Assembly: GCF_021018895.1 (NCBI RefSeq)
Contig: NC_079384.1
Coordinates: 3,620,140-3,684,139, forward strand
Length of the DNA stretch: 64,000 nucleotides
Source: Seriola aureovittata
Taxonomy: Eukaryota; Chordata; Actinopteri; Carangiformes; Carangidae
Direction of reading: 5' to 3'
Shown here: positions 25,372 to 42,376 of the stretch, piece by piece
How the letters are laid out: every line of letters starts with the position of its first letter
Position numbering within the stretch: position 1 is the stretch's first letter
Translations under genes and position numbers: made by a program
The notes under the pieces: generated by a model
Seen by the model: the letters and a program-made list of their open reading frames with translations, nothing else
What the model was told of the DNA's origin: nothing
Database searches by the model: none

Positions 25372-26370
25372 TAACGGATCCGTTTTACCAGTTTGTATGG
25401 CGGTTAGGAGCTCACTCCCATGGCAAACATGTTGTTTACACACAGTTTAAACAGAAGACTGGAAGTGTGATAATTATGAGAAATGAAGTTATTGTAAGAT
25501 GATGCACGCTGCTGTTAACGCTGCTTACCTTGTACTGTGAGGGAAGAAAACAAAAAAATCAAGATGGCGTCCCGCTCAGGACACAGCTCAAAACTACAGT
25601 GTACCACAGTGGTCAAACAACACCAAAACCAGGATTCACCTGGGAATAAACCATAGACTGTATATAAAAAGGAATAAACATAACAACTGCGACACCCAGT
25701 GGCTTATTTAGGCCACTGCCCTACACATTCATTACTGTATATATGTATGTACAGTATATGCCTGATGATATGCATGTATGTGCAAGTGAAGTATTCAGTT
25801 TTGGCCTAGCAGCTTCTCATAGAACTGAGTGATACACATTAGTATTGTGCGACTATGAGGATAATAGCAAACAGAGAAATAGATTTATTGAGCACAGAAT
25901 AGATTTTAGTTTGCTCAGGTTACGTTATTATTTGCTCACAAATATTATTTCTTCAAAATGTAATTTGTGTGTTTGCAAAATGTATTTATCTGGCTACAAG
26001 AAGTCCCACTACGCGCTAAGCCTTCCTGCTTTTTGTCTTCCGTATTTAAAGCAAAGTTGGCGCCTTTCGGCCAAATGCCCGTATGTGCGCAGACCATTAA
26101 AGCAGACAGATGTGCGCATCTCTGGTTTTTCCCTCCACTCCCCGTTTCCTGTTCGTCCGATTTCCGAAACTGTCACAGGTACGAAAAGTTTCTGCGTTTG
26201 TTTGTTCCCCACTTTACTTTTCTTCTTCTGCTGTTATTCACATTATTCTGGAGAAAGACTCGGCCGGGTCTGGGCCCAGAGATCCGGCTCAAATGCGGTC
26301 CGACCAGTTTTCCGAGTCCAACAACCCACAACCAGGCCGGAAGCAGCCGCCCGTGCCGGACGGCCATTAG
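25372..26370 (+). repeat. about 1.0 kb interspersed element, copy 2 (partner at 11330-12500)
   Basis: It runs parallel to copy 1 from 'atggcggttaggagctcactc' to 'gtgccggacggccat', with scattered substitutions and a small insertion near 25660 ('agactgtatataaaaagg'). It ends exactly where copy 1 runs into its extra duplicated unit, which places the 3' end of the ancestral element. Overlapping open frames of up to 179 codons do not resemble known proteins. Confidence 0.75.
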
Positions 26371-28311
26371 ACCTACTGTTCTGACGCTGGGCCTCAACGG
26401 CGTTTGTTAATTTCCTGATATTTTCCCCACGTCAGGAATCAGATTACATAACATGCTGTTTTATTAAAATACACATTTACACACAGAGTAAACCAGCATC
26501 AAGTCCACAAGCAGCAGCAGAAATCCATCAGCTATCTACAGTAGCTGTGTAGAGTCCCCCCCAAACAGGTCTCATCCAGATGTTGAATTGGATATAAAGC
26601 TTAAAATTTAAAATACTCATTGTAGTGTAAGAAATTAGACATATTTTAAGGCCTTGCAGCATCAGAGCCCCATTCATTATTATAGAGTAAACTGGGATGA
26701 CGTTGCACATTTTAAGGTTCTCCCTTTGGTTTCTTACTTTAGAGGAGAGTGTTGCACATTCACAAATATTCACCATTTCTTTCTGGGACACAGGAATAAC
26801 AAATGTGAATTTTTAAAAAGGGTTGGATTCTCCTTTAAATGCACAATCAATGATTATGATAGTGCTCCATCCTCAAAGCATCTGAAAGCAAAAGAGGAGG
26901 GAATGAGAACAGAGTGATCCGGAGTAGATCAAATAAAGATCAAATAAAATACTGTCTGATAATATCAGACAGTATACATGTCCATGTTGTTTATCCTATG
27001 ATGCTATTCTTTAAATAAATCTAATATCATTAGAGTAAATGTTCTTCTGTTGGTCTAATATTCAGTTTAGAGTCATGAAGACATTTACTTGGTCTTGTTG
27101 TGGATCCATGTCTGCTCAGTTAGAGCAGCACATATTATTATGGTCTGGATTTAAATGTAGTTCCCCATCTATGTCATATAATTCAAAATAGTAACATCAG
27201 ACAATTTTATGCGACAGTAGTGAAAATTAGTCATTGTTAAAATCTGTTGTGTTGTGGTTTCAGAGCGATGGAGATAGAGAACAGTTAGATTCAAAATATG
27301 ATGCAGGCTTAGGATGACTTTTTTTCCTGGGCAACTTTCATGTTTTTCCCAAATGATTTACAAATGGCTTGATACAGTAAACAGCATGTAGCTGCTGTGA
27401 ATGGGGAAAAACATTCCCGAGGGGGACATGTCCCCTGAATATTGAACTTGAAGTTGTGCCAAGCCCCGAATGTTTACGACGTCTGGTTCCGCCCCTGCTT
27501 TGTGGTGGTATTATTTCCCACACAATTTGCAAAGACGTGTGTCAGAGTGGCTTTGGATATTTCATGTGGGACTTAGTGGATGTCTGAACCTTTTTAATGT
27601 TTCCCATCTCCTTTTTTGTAACTCAGTGTGAGACAAAGTGTGATGCCAGTAAGTCTCTGTGTAAGACATACTCCACTGTCTGTTCTTTGGCAGACATACT
27701 GACAGTATTTGTCTAGTTTAAGTTAAAAATCAATCTGTGCAAGGTGAAAGGAAGTTATTTCAAAAGACGATGATCAATGATCAATACTGTAACCTCAAGT
27801 CATACATGGAGTGGGTTTAAAAAAAAAAAAAAAATTTGTTTTGAATTAATTGTTTTCCTAAAAAAAGAAATACTGCTGTAATTGTGTAAGTCTTCGCATT
27901 TAGTTGTAGGTTTATTTTATTCCTGTGCAAAATATGAATGTTTCCAGTGATACTTTTAATGTGAAAAATACCAACCGGAAGCACTGATCTTTTGCTTCCG
28001 GTCAAACATGTAAATACATTTCTAGCCGCGAGCAACTTGTTTTCAGCCGGAAAATATCGTTACATTTTCTTAAATTGCTTATTTTCATCCAACTCGTAGT
28101 TTATTTACTGCATGCAAGAACCTGAGCTACTCGACTATGCTCTCACTTTCATTGTTTCTCGTCCTTGTTTTGTTAAATAAACCTGTCAAATTCAAATTGA
28201 GTTAGCCAGTTAGCTTGTAGCAGCTAAAACCGGGACTAAAACAGGTGGATGAGATTATGCAACGTTTACAGTTTTAATGTTGACCAAATAACGTTAGGAG
28301 AAGGATCATTA
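26371..28311. other. upstream region of lcmt1
   Basis: No separate gene is supported. A 27-base perfect palindrome lies at 26949-26975. The last few hundred bases should hold the promoter and 5' UTR of lcmt1. I see no clear TATA box there, and 28,000-28,310 reads as ordinary single-copy sequence. Confidence 0.5.
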
Positions 28312-33243
<4,932 letters not shown>

Positions 33244-33849
33244 GTGTGGAGCTGCTCCGCTGTTAGGACGCGCTTAACGAGTGTGTTCGCCAAAATCAAC
33301 AGCAGGGGGAAGATGTTGTAAAGGAGTTACTGGGAAAGAGGAAACCCATATTCTCAGTTGTCTGGGAGTTGTTCCGCTTGGAAAAAACTCCCGGCATCAG
33401 CAGAATGTGATTTCACAAGCGTCGTTTGTAACCAAGTCCGTGTTGAAGATAAAGAGGTGACGAGGTCGAGAACTGTGAAGAGGTTTGTCACTACACTGGC
33501 ACTGGATTACCAACAGTATAATCGATCATGTTTCTCTTACTAATTTGTTTACAGGCAAATTAACAATCACAGAAATATTGTTTCAAACTCTGCTCATTTG
33601 TCCTCGTTTGGATTTCATGTGCCATTTTAATTTTATTTATTGGTGAACTAGCACTTCCAGGCTCATTTACTCACAAACACACCGCGCATGCAATAACTCG
33701 TGTCTAACTGCAAGAAGAAATACATCACATCCATCTACAGGCCTTTCAGATCTTTTCTATTCTTGCCACTAGTTTTCAAACAGTACAGAGGACATGACAG
33801 ATTAGTTTGTAATAGATTATATTTGACGAATGCTGTTCAAGTGCGGTTG

Positions 33850-33855
33850 AATAAA
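33850..33855 (+). terminator. possible lcmt1 poly(A) signal
   Basis: This is the first AATAAA I see after the lcmt1 stop codon. It would give a 3' UTR of about 0.6 kb. Confidence 0.4.
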
Positions 33856-34042
33856 AGTTTCCTTTTGTGTAAGACAATGTCTATATCTTCGTTCATGTGT
33901 TTTGTTTTGCACTTCATATCAAAATATCAGTTAATATCCGTTAATATTAGCTGGGTTATCTGCAGTGGAAGGGACGAGCTGAGGGAACGTACAGTACACA
34001 CAGTGTTAGATAATCCTGATCAAACCTAATGCAAGTGAAAGT

Positions 34043-34695
34043 TGTTCAGTAAAAGTTTTACTTGAGTTAAAGTACTGAAGTGCTTACTTTTAAAAAAAAT
34101 ACCAAAGTATTCAGAAATACAACGTCAACGCATTGTATTGATCCACAGTACATTTACAGAACATAATGACTCTGAAACAACCGACTGAATGAAGTGACCA
34201 ACTGTAGAACCTGCAGAATGAAAGGCTTATAAATATACAACAAAGCCCGTAGACATGGCCGTGAAAACACAACTGAATCAACAGAAAGAGTTTCCTGTTG
34301 TCGTTCTAATATTTCTCTTTTTGTCAGCAGTGATGACGTTTGGTCTCAGTAAACACAGCAAATATTTAAAAGGAAAGAAATTCATTTCTATTTATTTCTA
34401 AAACTTCCAACATGGACTTCGGATAAGGCCGTGGTGCTCTGATGAAGAATCTTCTGCCTCGTCTGTGATTGTGTTTTCTCCTGTGATGAACACAGCGACA
34501 GGTCTGTCACATTTTCCAAATAAAAAGAAAACTCCTTCCACTGACTGAAAGCTCTGCTTCACAGTGTCGAGTACAATATTTGTCTTTTATATGTAGCGGA
34601 GTAAAAATCATATGTTTCCTAAGAAAAAATACTGAAGTAAAGTACAGATACTTATATATGTAAGTATTTATACTTTGTTACAGTCCATCCCTGGT
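34043..34695 (+). repeat. fish interspersed repeat rich in 'agtaaaagtac' words
   Basis: It starts with 'gttcagtaaaagttttac', 'ttgagttaaagtactgaag' and ends with 'atgtagcggagtaaaa', 'actgaagtaaagtacagata', 'cttatatatgtaag' and 'cagtccatccctg'. This terminal structure is typical of a widespread non-autonomous DNA transposon of fish, with related words at both ends in opposite sense. The copy is diverged and non-coding. Confidence 0.55.
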
Positions 34696-35249
34696 TTTTA
34701 GTTACTGAATATCTACCAATAGACAATTGATTATAATGCATAAAGTGTTTTATTAATTATCTTACATTCAGCTTTTCTCAGAATTGAGTTACTCACAGTT
34801 TCTAGTATTATTCATCTCATTGTTTTGGTTTTATGTCGCAAAACTTTTCCATAAAGTTTAAAGTTCACATTCTTCAGATGTATTAAACTGAGTTAACTGA
34901 TTAAAAAACCCCCACAAATGTTCGGGATCAGCCAAACCAAACAAATGTTTTTGTTGCGCTTCTGAGTAACAAGACACAGGTCATCCTCATCTAATTATCT
35001 CTATGTGCTTGTTCTCTGACAGTACTAATCATTTTATGAGCTTCCACTGATGGAGTGCCAACAGTCTGGGGAGTATAAACAATTGCAGGAAGTTGTGGCA
35101 TCGCAGAAAAAAAATGTGGATGTGCGTATGTCCTTTATGCATCATCCCAAGAATGGCTTATATACATAAGTGTACGTTCATCAGACAAACCCAGTGCAGG
35201 CTGCGGTCCACCAGTGCAACAAGTGATCCTGAGAAAAAGAAACATCAAC
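34696..35249 (+). other. spacer and presumed promoter of the first aqp8 gene
   Basis: This AT-rich sequence has no open frame of interest. The open frame of the next gene continues upstream of its ATG without a stop for a short way, but no upstream ATG is in frame. Confidence 0.4.
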
Positions 35250-38225
35250 ATGTCCGGGACAGAAACCAAAGCAGAGGTCTTCACGGTCGGTGGATTGGAA
35301 GCTCAGGAGGCAGAGAGAAGCTCAAGCAACGAGGACAAGAAGAGATGTTTGTATGAGCAGCATGTGCAGCCGTGTCTGGCCGAGCTGTTCGGGACCAGCC
35401 TGTTCGTGTTTGTGGGTTGTGCGTCTGTGGTGGGGAACGTGGGAATAAGTGGCGTCCTCCAGCCTGCTGTGGCACACGGGCTGGTGCTGGCCGTGCTCAT
35501 CACGGTGTTTGGACAAATTAGGTAAAAACTGATGACAGTCAGTGTCTTTATGTGTTCTGAATGCTCAGTGTTCTTTGTCTTTGTGAGCTTTTTTTTTTTA
35601 CAATATTAGAAAGGTCTCCATGATGTTTTAGTTTAGTCTTGATTTAACAAAGTCCTCATGTTGTTGTTATCAGCTCAGAGACACAGAGTTAAGTTGTCTA
35701 TGTTTGTTGTAGTGGGGGGCACTTTAACCCCGCCGTGTCCTTGAGCATCTGCCTGTGTGGAGGGATGGAGCTGCTCCGGCTGGTGCCTTATATCCTGGCT
35801 CAGATGTGTGGAGGGATGATTGGTGCCTCTTTAGCCAAGGTAAGGAAATATCTATGGAAGCTCATTTCTGCCAGAATTGAAAAAAAAAAAAAGGTTTAAA
35901 GTTTTAACTTGTATAGTAAGAATGTTAAAATGTTCGATAATAAACCTTTAATCCTGACTTTGTTTGGTAGAAATAAATAATTAAAAGTGAAAACCATTCT
36001 CTCTCCAGTCATGTTCCTCGTGCACTGGATGATTTATATTCATTTCGCTCTGCTTTCAGGCAATCTGCCCCACCAGCAGTTACAGCGCTGCCCTCGGAGG
36101 AGCCCTTCACCCCGGCACCACTGATCTGGGTAAAACCACGCTGGCAGAGGTGATAATGACTCTGCTCCTCACCACGGTGGTGTGCATGGGGGCCGTCAAC
36201 AGGCAAACCCGCTCACCGTGGGCTCCCTTCTGCATCGGCCTCACTGTGACGGCCAACATATTTGCCGGGTAAGTGGCTCAGTAGGAATCAGTAGCAGTAG
36301 ATTGGTGCTGAGGGCCAGAGAGTCACTCCCAGTCCTCTCACAGCCTGGACAGCAGCCAGGATTTCATACATACTAAAGGTCACAAGAGCAAAAAGATATA
36401 AACTGTATATGTATTTACTTGTACCTGATGCATGTCGTCACATAAGGAAATTTGTTTATATTTCCTTTTTTTAACAGATATATAGATTGTTTTTCGAGAG
36501 AAATACTTATACAAGAAAATGATGAGTCCATTGAAATGAAGACATGAACTGACTGCTGCATGCTGCCAGGTGGCGACATACCGATCAATCATTGATTCAT
36601 CTGAACTCCTCCAGGGCGTTCAGTTAGATCCCCAGAAAAAAATACAGATGACATAATGACAGCTACAGCTCTGACGACAACATTCCTCTACCGTGTGTAT
36701 ATCATCACTTATCAGATGGATGCCAACATTCATTAAAGGTTTTATTTATTACCTTGACCGAGCTGGCTCACTGTCAGTTTAATGTTTAACATCTGTCGAG
36801 GGACAGTTTTCACGTAACCATCACTCAACAGCAAAGATTGATTGTGTTTCCACTTGATCCAAAGTTTGTCCCTTTGAGTGCAATGTTATCATCATTTAAT
36901 TCCTGGTTATGTTATTATTGATGCATGAATGTGTAAGCAGTATTTTACTGTTGTACAAAGCATCATATTGAGTTTATTTTTTAATAATTATATAGATAAT
37001 TTGAATTTTAACTATAGAAAAAAAATATTATGTACTTAGTTATTTTCCAGACTGTCTTCATATTACAGTTCATTACACTGAATACTGTTCAGGTAATACT
37101 GTGTGTTTCTGCACACTGCACTGTTAACATTAAAAGCATAAAATTATTTTGCTAGCGTAAGAATGAACTTTATTTATCAACTTTTATTTGTTATAGACAA
37201 AAAGTGTGTTAACATTTTGAAAGTAGCTGGTGTTTCAGTGTCGGCCTGCGCTGTCTGTTGTTTCAGAGGGATGGTTTCTGGAGGCTGTATGAACCCTGTC
37301 CGAGCCTTCGGTCCTGCATTGGTCGCCAACCATTGGAACCATCACTGGATCTACTGGGTTGGACCCACGTGCGGTGCACTCCTCACTGTCAGCTTCATCA
37401 GGTGTGTATATGTCAGAGAAACACTGGTAGGTTAAGATTCAGATGCTGCTTAACAGGCTTTCTACAGTTTTTGAACACAATAAAACCTTAAGGAGGTTAT
37501 ATGCAGAAATAGCTGGTGATGACAGTTAAAGGTTCCCTGTGGAGTTTATGACCACTGGTGTTGCTATGGAGCAATGTTGTTATGAGTTGGATCTTAAATA
37601 TTTAAAAAGAAAAGCTTTACAAATGTTTTGTGCAAAAGAAAATGCAACATGTTTGTAAGACTTCAAGCATATGCACATTGCGTTTTGGTACTGCTGAATC
37701 CGAACCATGATAAAAACCCCACAGGTTACCTTTAAAGGGGCTATTTGTAAGTTTTCTCTGCTGCCAAATATGGTTTCCTGCCGGGAGCGAGGGGTGGTGA
37801 TTGTTGCTTCACAAGAGCTTCGGCCATCGGTGCGTTTAATAAGACAAGAGGTCATAATACGCCCTCTGAGCAATGCTACGTCTTCAGGGCAGATAAGACG
37901 AGACGGGCTGGGGCTAACTGATTAGCATGCTAACTTGAATAAAAGAACATAACATTGGCGTTACTTTACTGGAGACAGCTCTTAGTGAGTAAAGGAATGA
38001 AGTTTGATGTTGAAATTTCAACGTTTCCTCTAGACTGGTAAGTAAACAGCTGTTAATGCTAACGTTAGCTATGTGGTAATAGTGTGCCCGTTTGGTGATC
38101 CATCATGTTCTCAACCTGATAATGAATCGTGTGCGGTGCCGTCATGATAGACCAGTAATTGAAGTATCGCTTCTTTTTGCAGGTTGTTGTTTGGTGACCA
38201 GAAAACTCGGGTTGTACTGAAGTGA
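35250..38225 (+). CDS. aqp8: aquaporin-8, first tandem copy (second motif NPV)
   Basis: This is a channel for water and probably small solutes such as ammonia or peroxide, as known for AQP8. Five coding exons (35250-35521, 35713-35839, 36060-36268, 37267-37401, 38183-38225) give 261 residues, the same length as human AQP8. I start at the ATG at 35250 because no in-frame ATG lies upstream. The first pore half-helix is intact, 'HFNPAVS' with NPA at 96-98. The second reads '[13 protein letters not shown]', so NPA has become NPV at 212-214, with the selectivity-filter Arg 215 kept. The six-helix layout and the C-terminal '[11 protein letters not shown]' fit the family. The next gene, 1.8 kb downstream on the same strand, is its tandem duplicate. 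AATAAA lies at 38404. Confidence 0.95.
37878..38068 (+). repeat. dispersed repeat in aqp8 intron 4, copy 2 (partner at 7157-7378)
   Basis: It shares the ordered phrases 'gtcttcagggcagat', 'gctggggcta', 'ggagacagct', 'gagtaaaggaatgaag' and 'gtaagtaaacagctg' with the left-hand copy. Confidence 0.7.
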
Positions 38226-38403
38226 ATATCTAAAAGAGAGAAAGGAAAATCCTACTGACTTGATGACAGCTTTGACATTAACGAACATTTCTCCAACTAT
38301 TAGATTAGAACATTTTTTAATTCGTCAGCAAAATGTGTGCAAATGTATTTGTACTTGGATCAGCTGTTACTGTTGGCAATGACATGTTTGTATTTCACCA
38401 TTC

Positions 38404-38409
38404 AATAAA
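38404..38409 (+). terminator. poly(A) signal of the first aqp8 gene
   Basis: AATAAA lies 180 bases after the stop codon, followed by a GT-rich stretch ('gtgtttgatgat'). Confidence 0.75.
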
Positions 38410-40045
38410 GTGTTTGATGATATGACAGGGCTTTGATCGCTACTCCAAATTTGGACTTAACATGTTTGATGTCGGCTGGAAAAAGTCCACAGACATTTGG
38501 TCATAAATCTCCTACAATTTCATACAAATGATTATCTATAATTATCTATTTATAGTCTCTTTGTACTCATTGTTTGGGTCAAAGTCCTGAATGGAAAACC
38601 GTGCTTTGATAGCTTTATTACTTAAAAGAGAGTGCAAGGACAGGGCACCACACCATACAATAAAGCTAGATTAGAATCATAAACTGGTGTCTTTCAATCA
38701 ACTAAAACATGGCAGTAAGTTACAATGAAAAGCTTCTTTTTTTTTGTTTAAAACAGAAGTATTTCAAAACTATACATACTATATGCATCCTGGAAAATGG
38801 ATGATAATGGTTGTACTACTTAGTATGCAAGACTGAAACAATCACACACTGCATGTAATATTTTTTGCTGCATTAAAGATGTATGATAAAGTAATGCAGT
38901 CACGGATAAAATCATATACATACAGCAGCAGCTTATTTAAAAAATACTGCAATAAGAATTAAAAGTTACACGTTTAAATGCAAATTGACAAATTAAGGGA
39001 CGAACCATCATAAAATACGGAGTTTGGCCTCTATGACCCCAAAGGGATCAACACCATTCTCACAAAAAATATTCCCTTATTAGGCATCACTGGTGATAAA
39101 AGTATGGTGAGACCCTTTAAGTAAAAAAAAAAGCAACACTATAATGTAAAAGTGTAAAAGCACTGCATAGAAGTAAAACATATCAGCAAGATGTTTCTAA
39201 AGTATCAGAAGCAGAAGGACTGTCGTATGATACATACCGTACACCGCAACAATATAAAGTTACAACAACAACTGGATCTCAAACAATGTATTTTATTTTA
39301 ATAAGGAATAATAAATTAATGATGATGATGATTAAATAAATGTGGTGTAAAACAATAGTTCTCTCAGCATAGAAGGAAACATGCAAGTAAAGTACCAGGA
39401 TCTGAAAATCATACTGGAGTCTAATACTGGAAAATGTACATGGAAAATATACTTTCAAATGTGAAAACACTCAGTCTGATATAATGTTCATTTGTGCAGA
39501 GTAAATGTGTAGAGTGGAAAGCGCTCGACGGCACGAACCTACAACAGTGTAAAGTCCTTGGTCAAGGGTTATCTTATCTATGTAGGTTACTACGGGTTGC
39601 TCCAGGTTTACTCCTGCATCCAAATAAAATAAAATAATGGTGATGATGAATAAAAGACACGTCCTGACCAGACAGACTGTGCTGAACCTTGAACGGCTGA
39701 TGCCTTTTGCACCCTATCATCCCTTTTACAAAAGGTCAATTTGAGGTCGCTTTCAAGGAGCTTGGCAGGTGTCAAAGAGAGAGATTGTATTGACATAATG
39801 AATCTTCACCTTTGATTTCTTTTATGACGTGTGGTGCAACTCAAGTTCAGCGTGTCAGCTGCAGGTGATGATTATAAATAACCACATCACCTTGCGCACT
39901 GCAGTTGATATAGTCTCCTGCAGACAGGCTCCGGTCTAAGTGCTGCAGGTACACAGGCAGGCTAGCACCAACATCTCTGAGCCATCTGTGAGCGTTCACC
40001 CTGGAACAGAGGTAGAGTCCAACGAGAGGGGAGCAAAAAAAAAAA
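38410..40045. other. spacer between the two aqp8 genes
   Basis: This is AT-rich single-copy DNA with no further exon. The 5' UTR of the second aquaporin ends in a run of A residues that leads into the ATG. Confidence 0.5.
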
Positions 40046-41979
40046 ATGGGAGTTGAGAAAATGGAAATGGAAGACACAGACTCTACTCTTATGGAGAAAG
40101 GCAAGAAACCACCTGTGTCCAGACCCCCCAACAAATATGAGACGCTGTTCCAGCCCTGCCTGGCCGAGATAGTGGGGACCATGTTCTTTGTTTTCATTGG
40201 CTGCGTGTCCGTCATCGAGAACGTGCCAGCAGCTGGACGGGTGCAGCCGGCTCTGGTGCACGGGCTGGCTGTGGCGGTGATGGTGGCGGTCATGGACAAC
40301 ATCAGGTAAGAGAGTAAAAAACAGAATCAAATTGCTGTTGCATTTCCACTCGGAGTATTGCTGTGTTATTCGCCACATGATGATCAACCTCGGCCGTTCA
40401 GAGGACTCATACATGGAGTGGAAAGGGTCTCGTGCAGTTCGCTTGATCGCATCTTCTTAAAACCAGCTTCCAATTTTGCTTTCAACTTTTCCTTTGTCGC
40501 TTCTTTCCCTCCTTCCAGTGGCTCCCATTTCAACCCTCCCTTCACTATTGCCATCTACCTGTGCGGGGGCATGGAGCTGATGATGGTGGGGCCATATCTT
40601 GTCAGCCAGCTGATTGGAGGAGTCCTTGGAGCTGGAATGTCCAAGGTCATTGGAGAATGAACCACATACTAAGAGTGACACTTCTGCAAGGATGTATATT
40701 CAGGCTCTTTTGTGCACTAACATATGAAAGGTAATTAAAAGTGTTATCCGTGTCTTATAGATAATGACCCCTGCAGAGCGCTATCACAATGCCACAGGAG
40801 CAGCGTTTGATATCCTCAAGTCAGAGAGCCAGCTGTCCGGGGCCATCTTTGGGGAGGTGGCTATGACCTGCATGGTCACCATGGTGGTGCTGCTGGTGGC
40901 AATCAACAAGAAGACAAAAACCCCAATGGCTCCTTTCCTGGTGGGCTGCACCGTCATTATCTGCATCCTGGCAGGGTGAGATAAAGGGTTTATTGAGCCT
41001 GCGCCGTGTTAAACATTTACACCCAATTTGATTTAAAAGTGACCAGCTCCCCCTCAAAAAGTCAGTTACTACTTCGAGATCATTTCAGCCCAGAGTCATG
41101 ATATTATCAGCCAAATGATAATGACTGACATTTATTTCAAAGTAAAATGTTTCCAAAAAAATTAAAAAAAATTAATCAGATTAATGAGATGAGAATTTTG
41201 ACCTTTTACAAACTAAAAATTTGAGATTTCTTTAACATTCATCTTATCAGAGACAAACAGGAATTTAGGTTAATTTAATTTAATCTAATATAATTTAATT
41301 CAGGGGTCAATCCCTCATAAATTCTATTTTTTTTCTTACTTTAATTAAATCATTAAATCATTAATTTATAGATTGATTTATATATTTATTATAATATTAT
41401 TATAATAATATTATTATTACATATTATAGGTATCTTTTTTTAATCAATATCTCTGATCCTACCACCAGAAAAATGATCAAATGTGTACCCATGACAATCT
41501 AGCTCAGTTTGACTGTATATGAATATATTTTTTATATAACCACATTATTATAGATTGTACTATAACATTTTAACGTTATGTCGTTTTTACTGCTAAAGTT
41601 GAGTCACCAAAGACGTTTTTAGATTTTAACAGACAAAAACGTCAAATCATATTAATGATTAACATGTCGCCTGCTTTTCTTGACGGTGTAGGGGTGATGT
41701 ATCAGGGACGTGTCTGAACCCTGCCAGGGCTTTCGGTCCGGCTGTGATGGCAAACTACTGGACCTACCACTGGGTCTACTGGGCCGGACCCATAGGAGGA
41801 GGTCTGGTGGCTGCTGCTTTGCTCAGGTAAGAGAAGCCAGGTATCACTGGATGTTGCGATTGAATAAATGAATAAATAAAATGACGTGAGAGAAAACAGA
41901 GGACTTACAGTGTCTCACTTTCTTCTATTTCAGGCTCATACTCGGTGATAATAATTTACGAGTCGTTATGAAATCATAA
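40046..41979 (+). CDS. aqp8: aquaporin-8, second tandem copy (first motif NPP)
   Basis: This is an aquaporin-8 channel paralogue. Five coding exons (40046-40305, 40519-40645, 40761-40975, 41692-41826, 41934-41979) give 260 residues, and all introns sit at the same positions and phases as in the first copy. The first pore motif reads '[11 protein letters not shown]', NPP instead of NPA at 92-94. The second is the standard '[12 protein letters not shown]' at 210-212. The N-terminus differs from the first copy: it starts [10 protein letters not shown] and has '[21 protein letters not shown]' in place of the Gln/Ser-rich leader. '[11 protein letters not shown]' in the extracellular loop contains a possible N-glycosylation site. 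The gene points towards, and almost meets, the 3' end of the alpha-globin gene on the other strand. Confidence 0.95.
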
Positions 41980-42138
41980 CACCTTCTAGCCTGTTTATTG
42001 CCCAGGCGACAATAAACCTGTGAACAATGTCTGTCCGGTCATCAGTTTTGAATCATGTCATAATGTCATGTTCTCAATGTGTAGTTTTCTTTCTTTTTAT
42101 GTCAAATTGTATGATCACTGTGTGGATTTTTCTGTATG

Positions 42139-42144
42139 AAATAA
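42139..42144 (+). terminator. poly(A) signal of the second aqp8 gene
   Basis: AATAAA 160 bases after the stop; another lies at 42011-42016 and may be an alternative. The opposing alpha-globin signal at 42316-42321 is only about 170 bases away, so the two transcripts converge. Confidence 0.65.
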
Positions 42145-42315
42145 AAGATGGAACATGGTCGATCTCTTCATTTGTTCCTTTGCTCATAAAAACACACACA
42201 AAAAAAAAACTACCTGTAGACTTTATAGGCTGCTGATCCTTGTGCAGGTTTGAAGTGATAAAACATTTCAGGAGACATAAAAGACACCGTTGCATGAGTT
42301 TTTGGCGGCATGCTA

Positions 42316-42321
42316 TTTATT
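42316..42321 (-). terminator. poly(A) signal of the adult-type alpha-globin gene
   Basis: AATAAA on the minus strand, about 56 bases after the stop codon. Confidence 0.75.
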
Positions 42322-42376
42322 CTTTCATTTTTCACCATTGGTGAAATGGTCGTGTTTTGCAGACCGCATCCCCCGC

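Noticed and set aside
35214..35249. Upstream extension of the first aquaporin frame starting at GTG
   Set aside because: Eukaryotic translation rarely starts at GTG, and the ATG at 35250 gives the expected family length.
35281..35516. Three minus-strand open frames antisense to aquaporin exon 1, with others antisense to the second copy at 39847-40414 and 40784-41057
   Set aside because: They are shadows of the coding strand in GC-rich exons.
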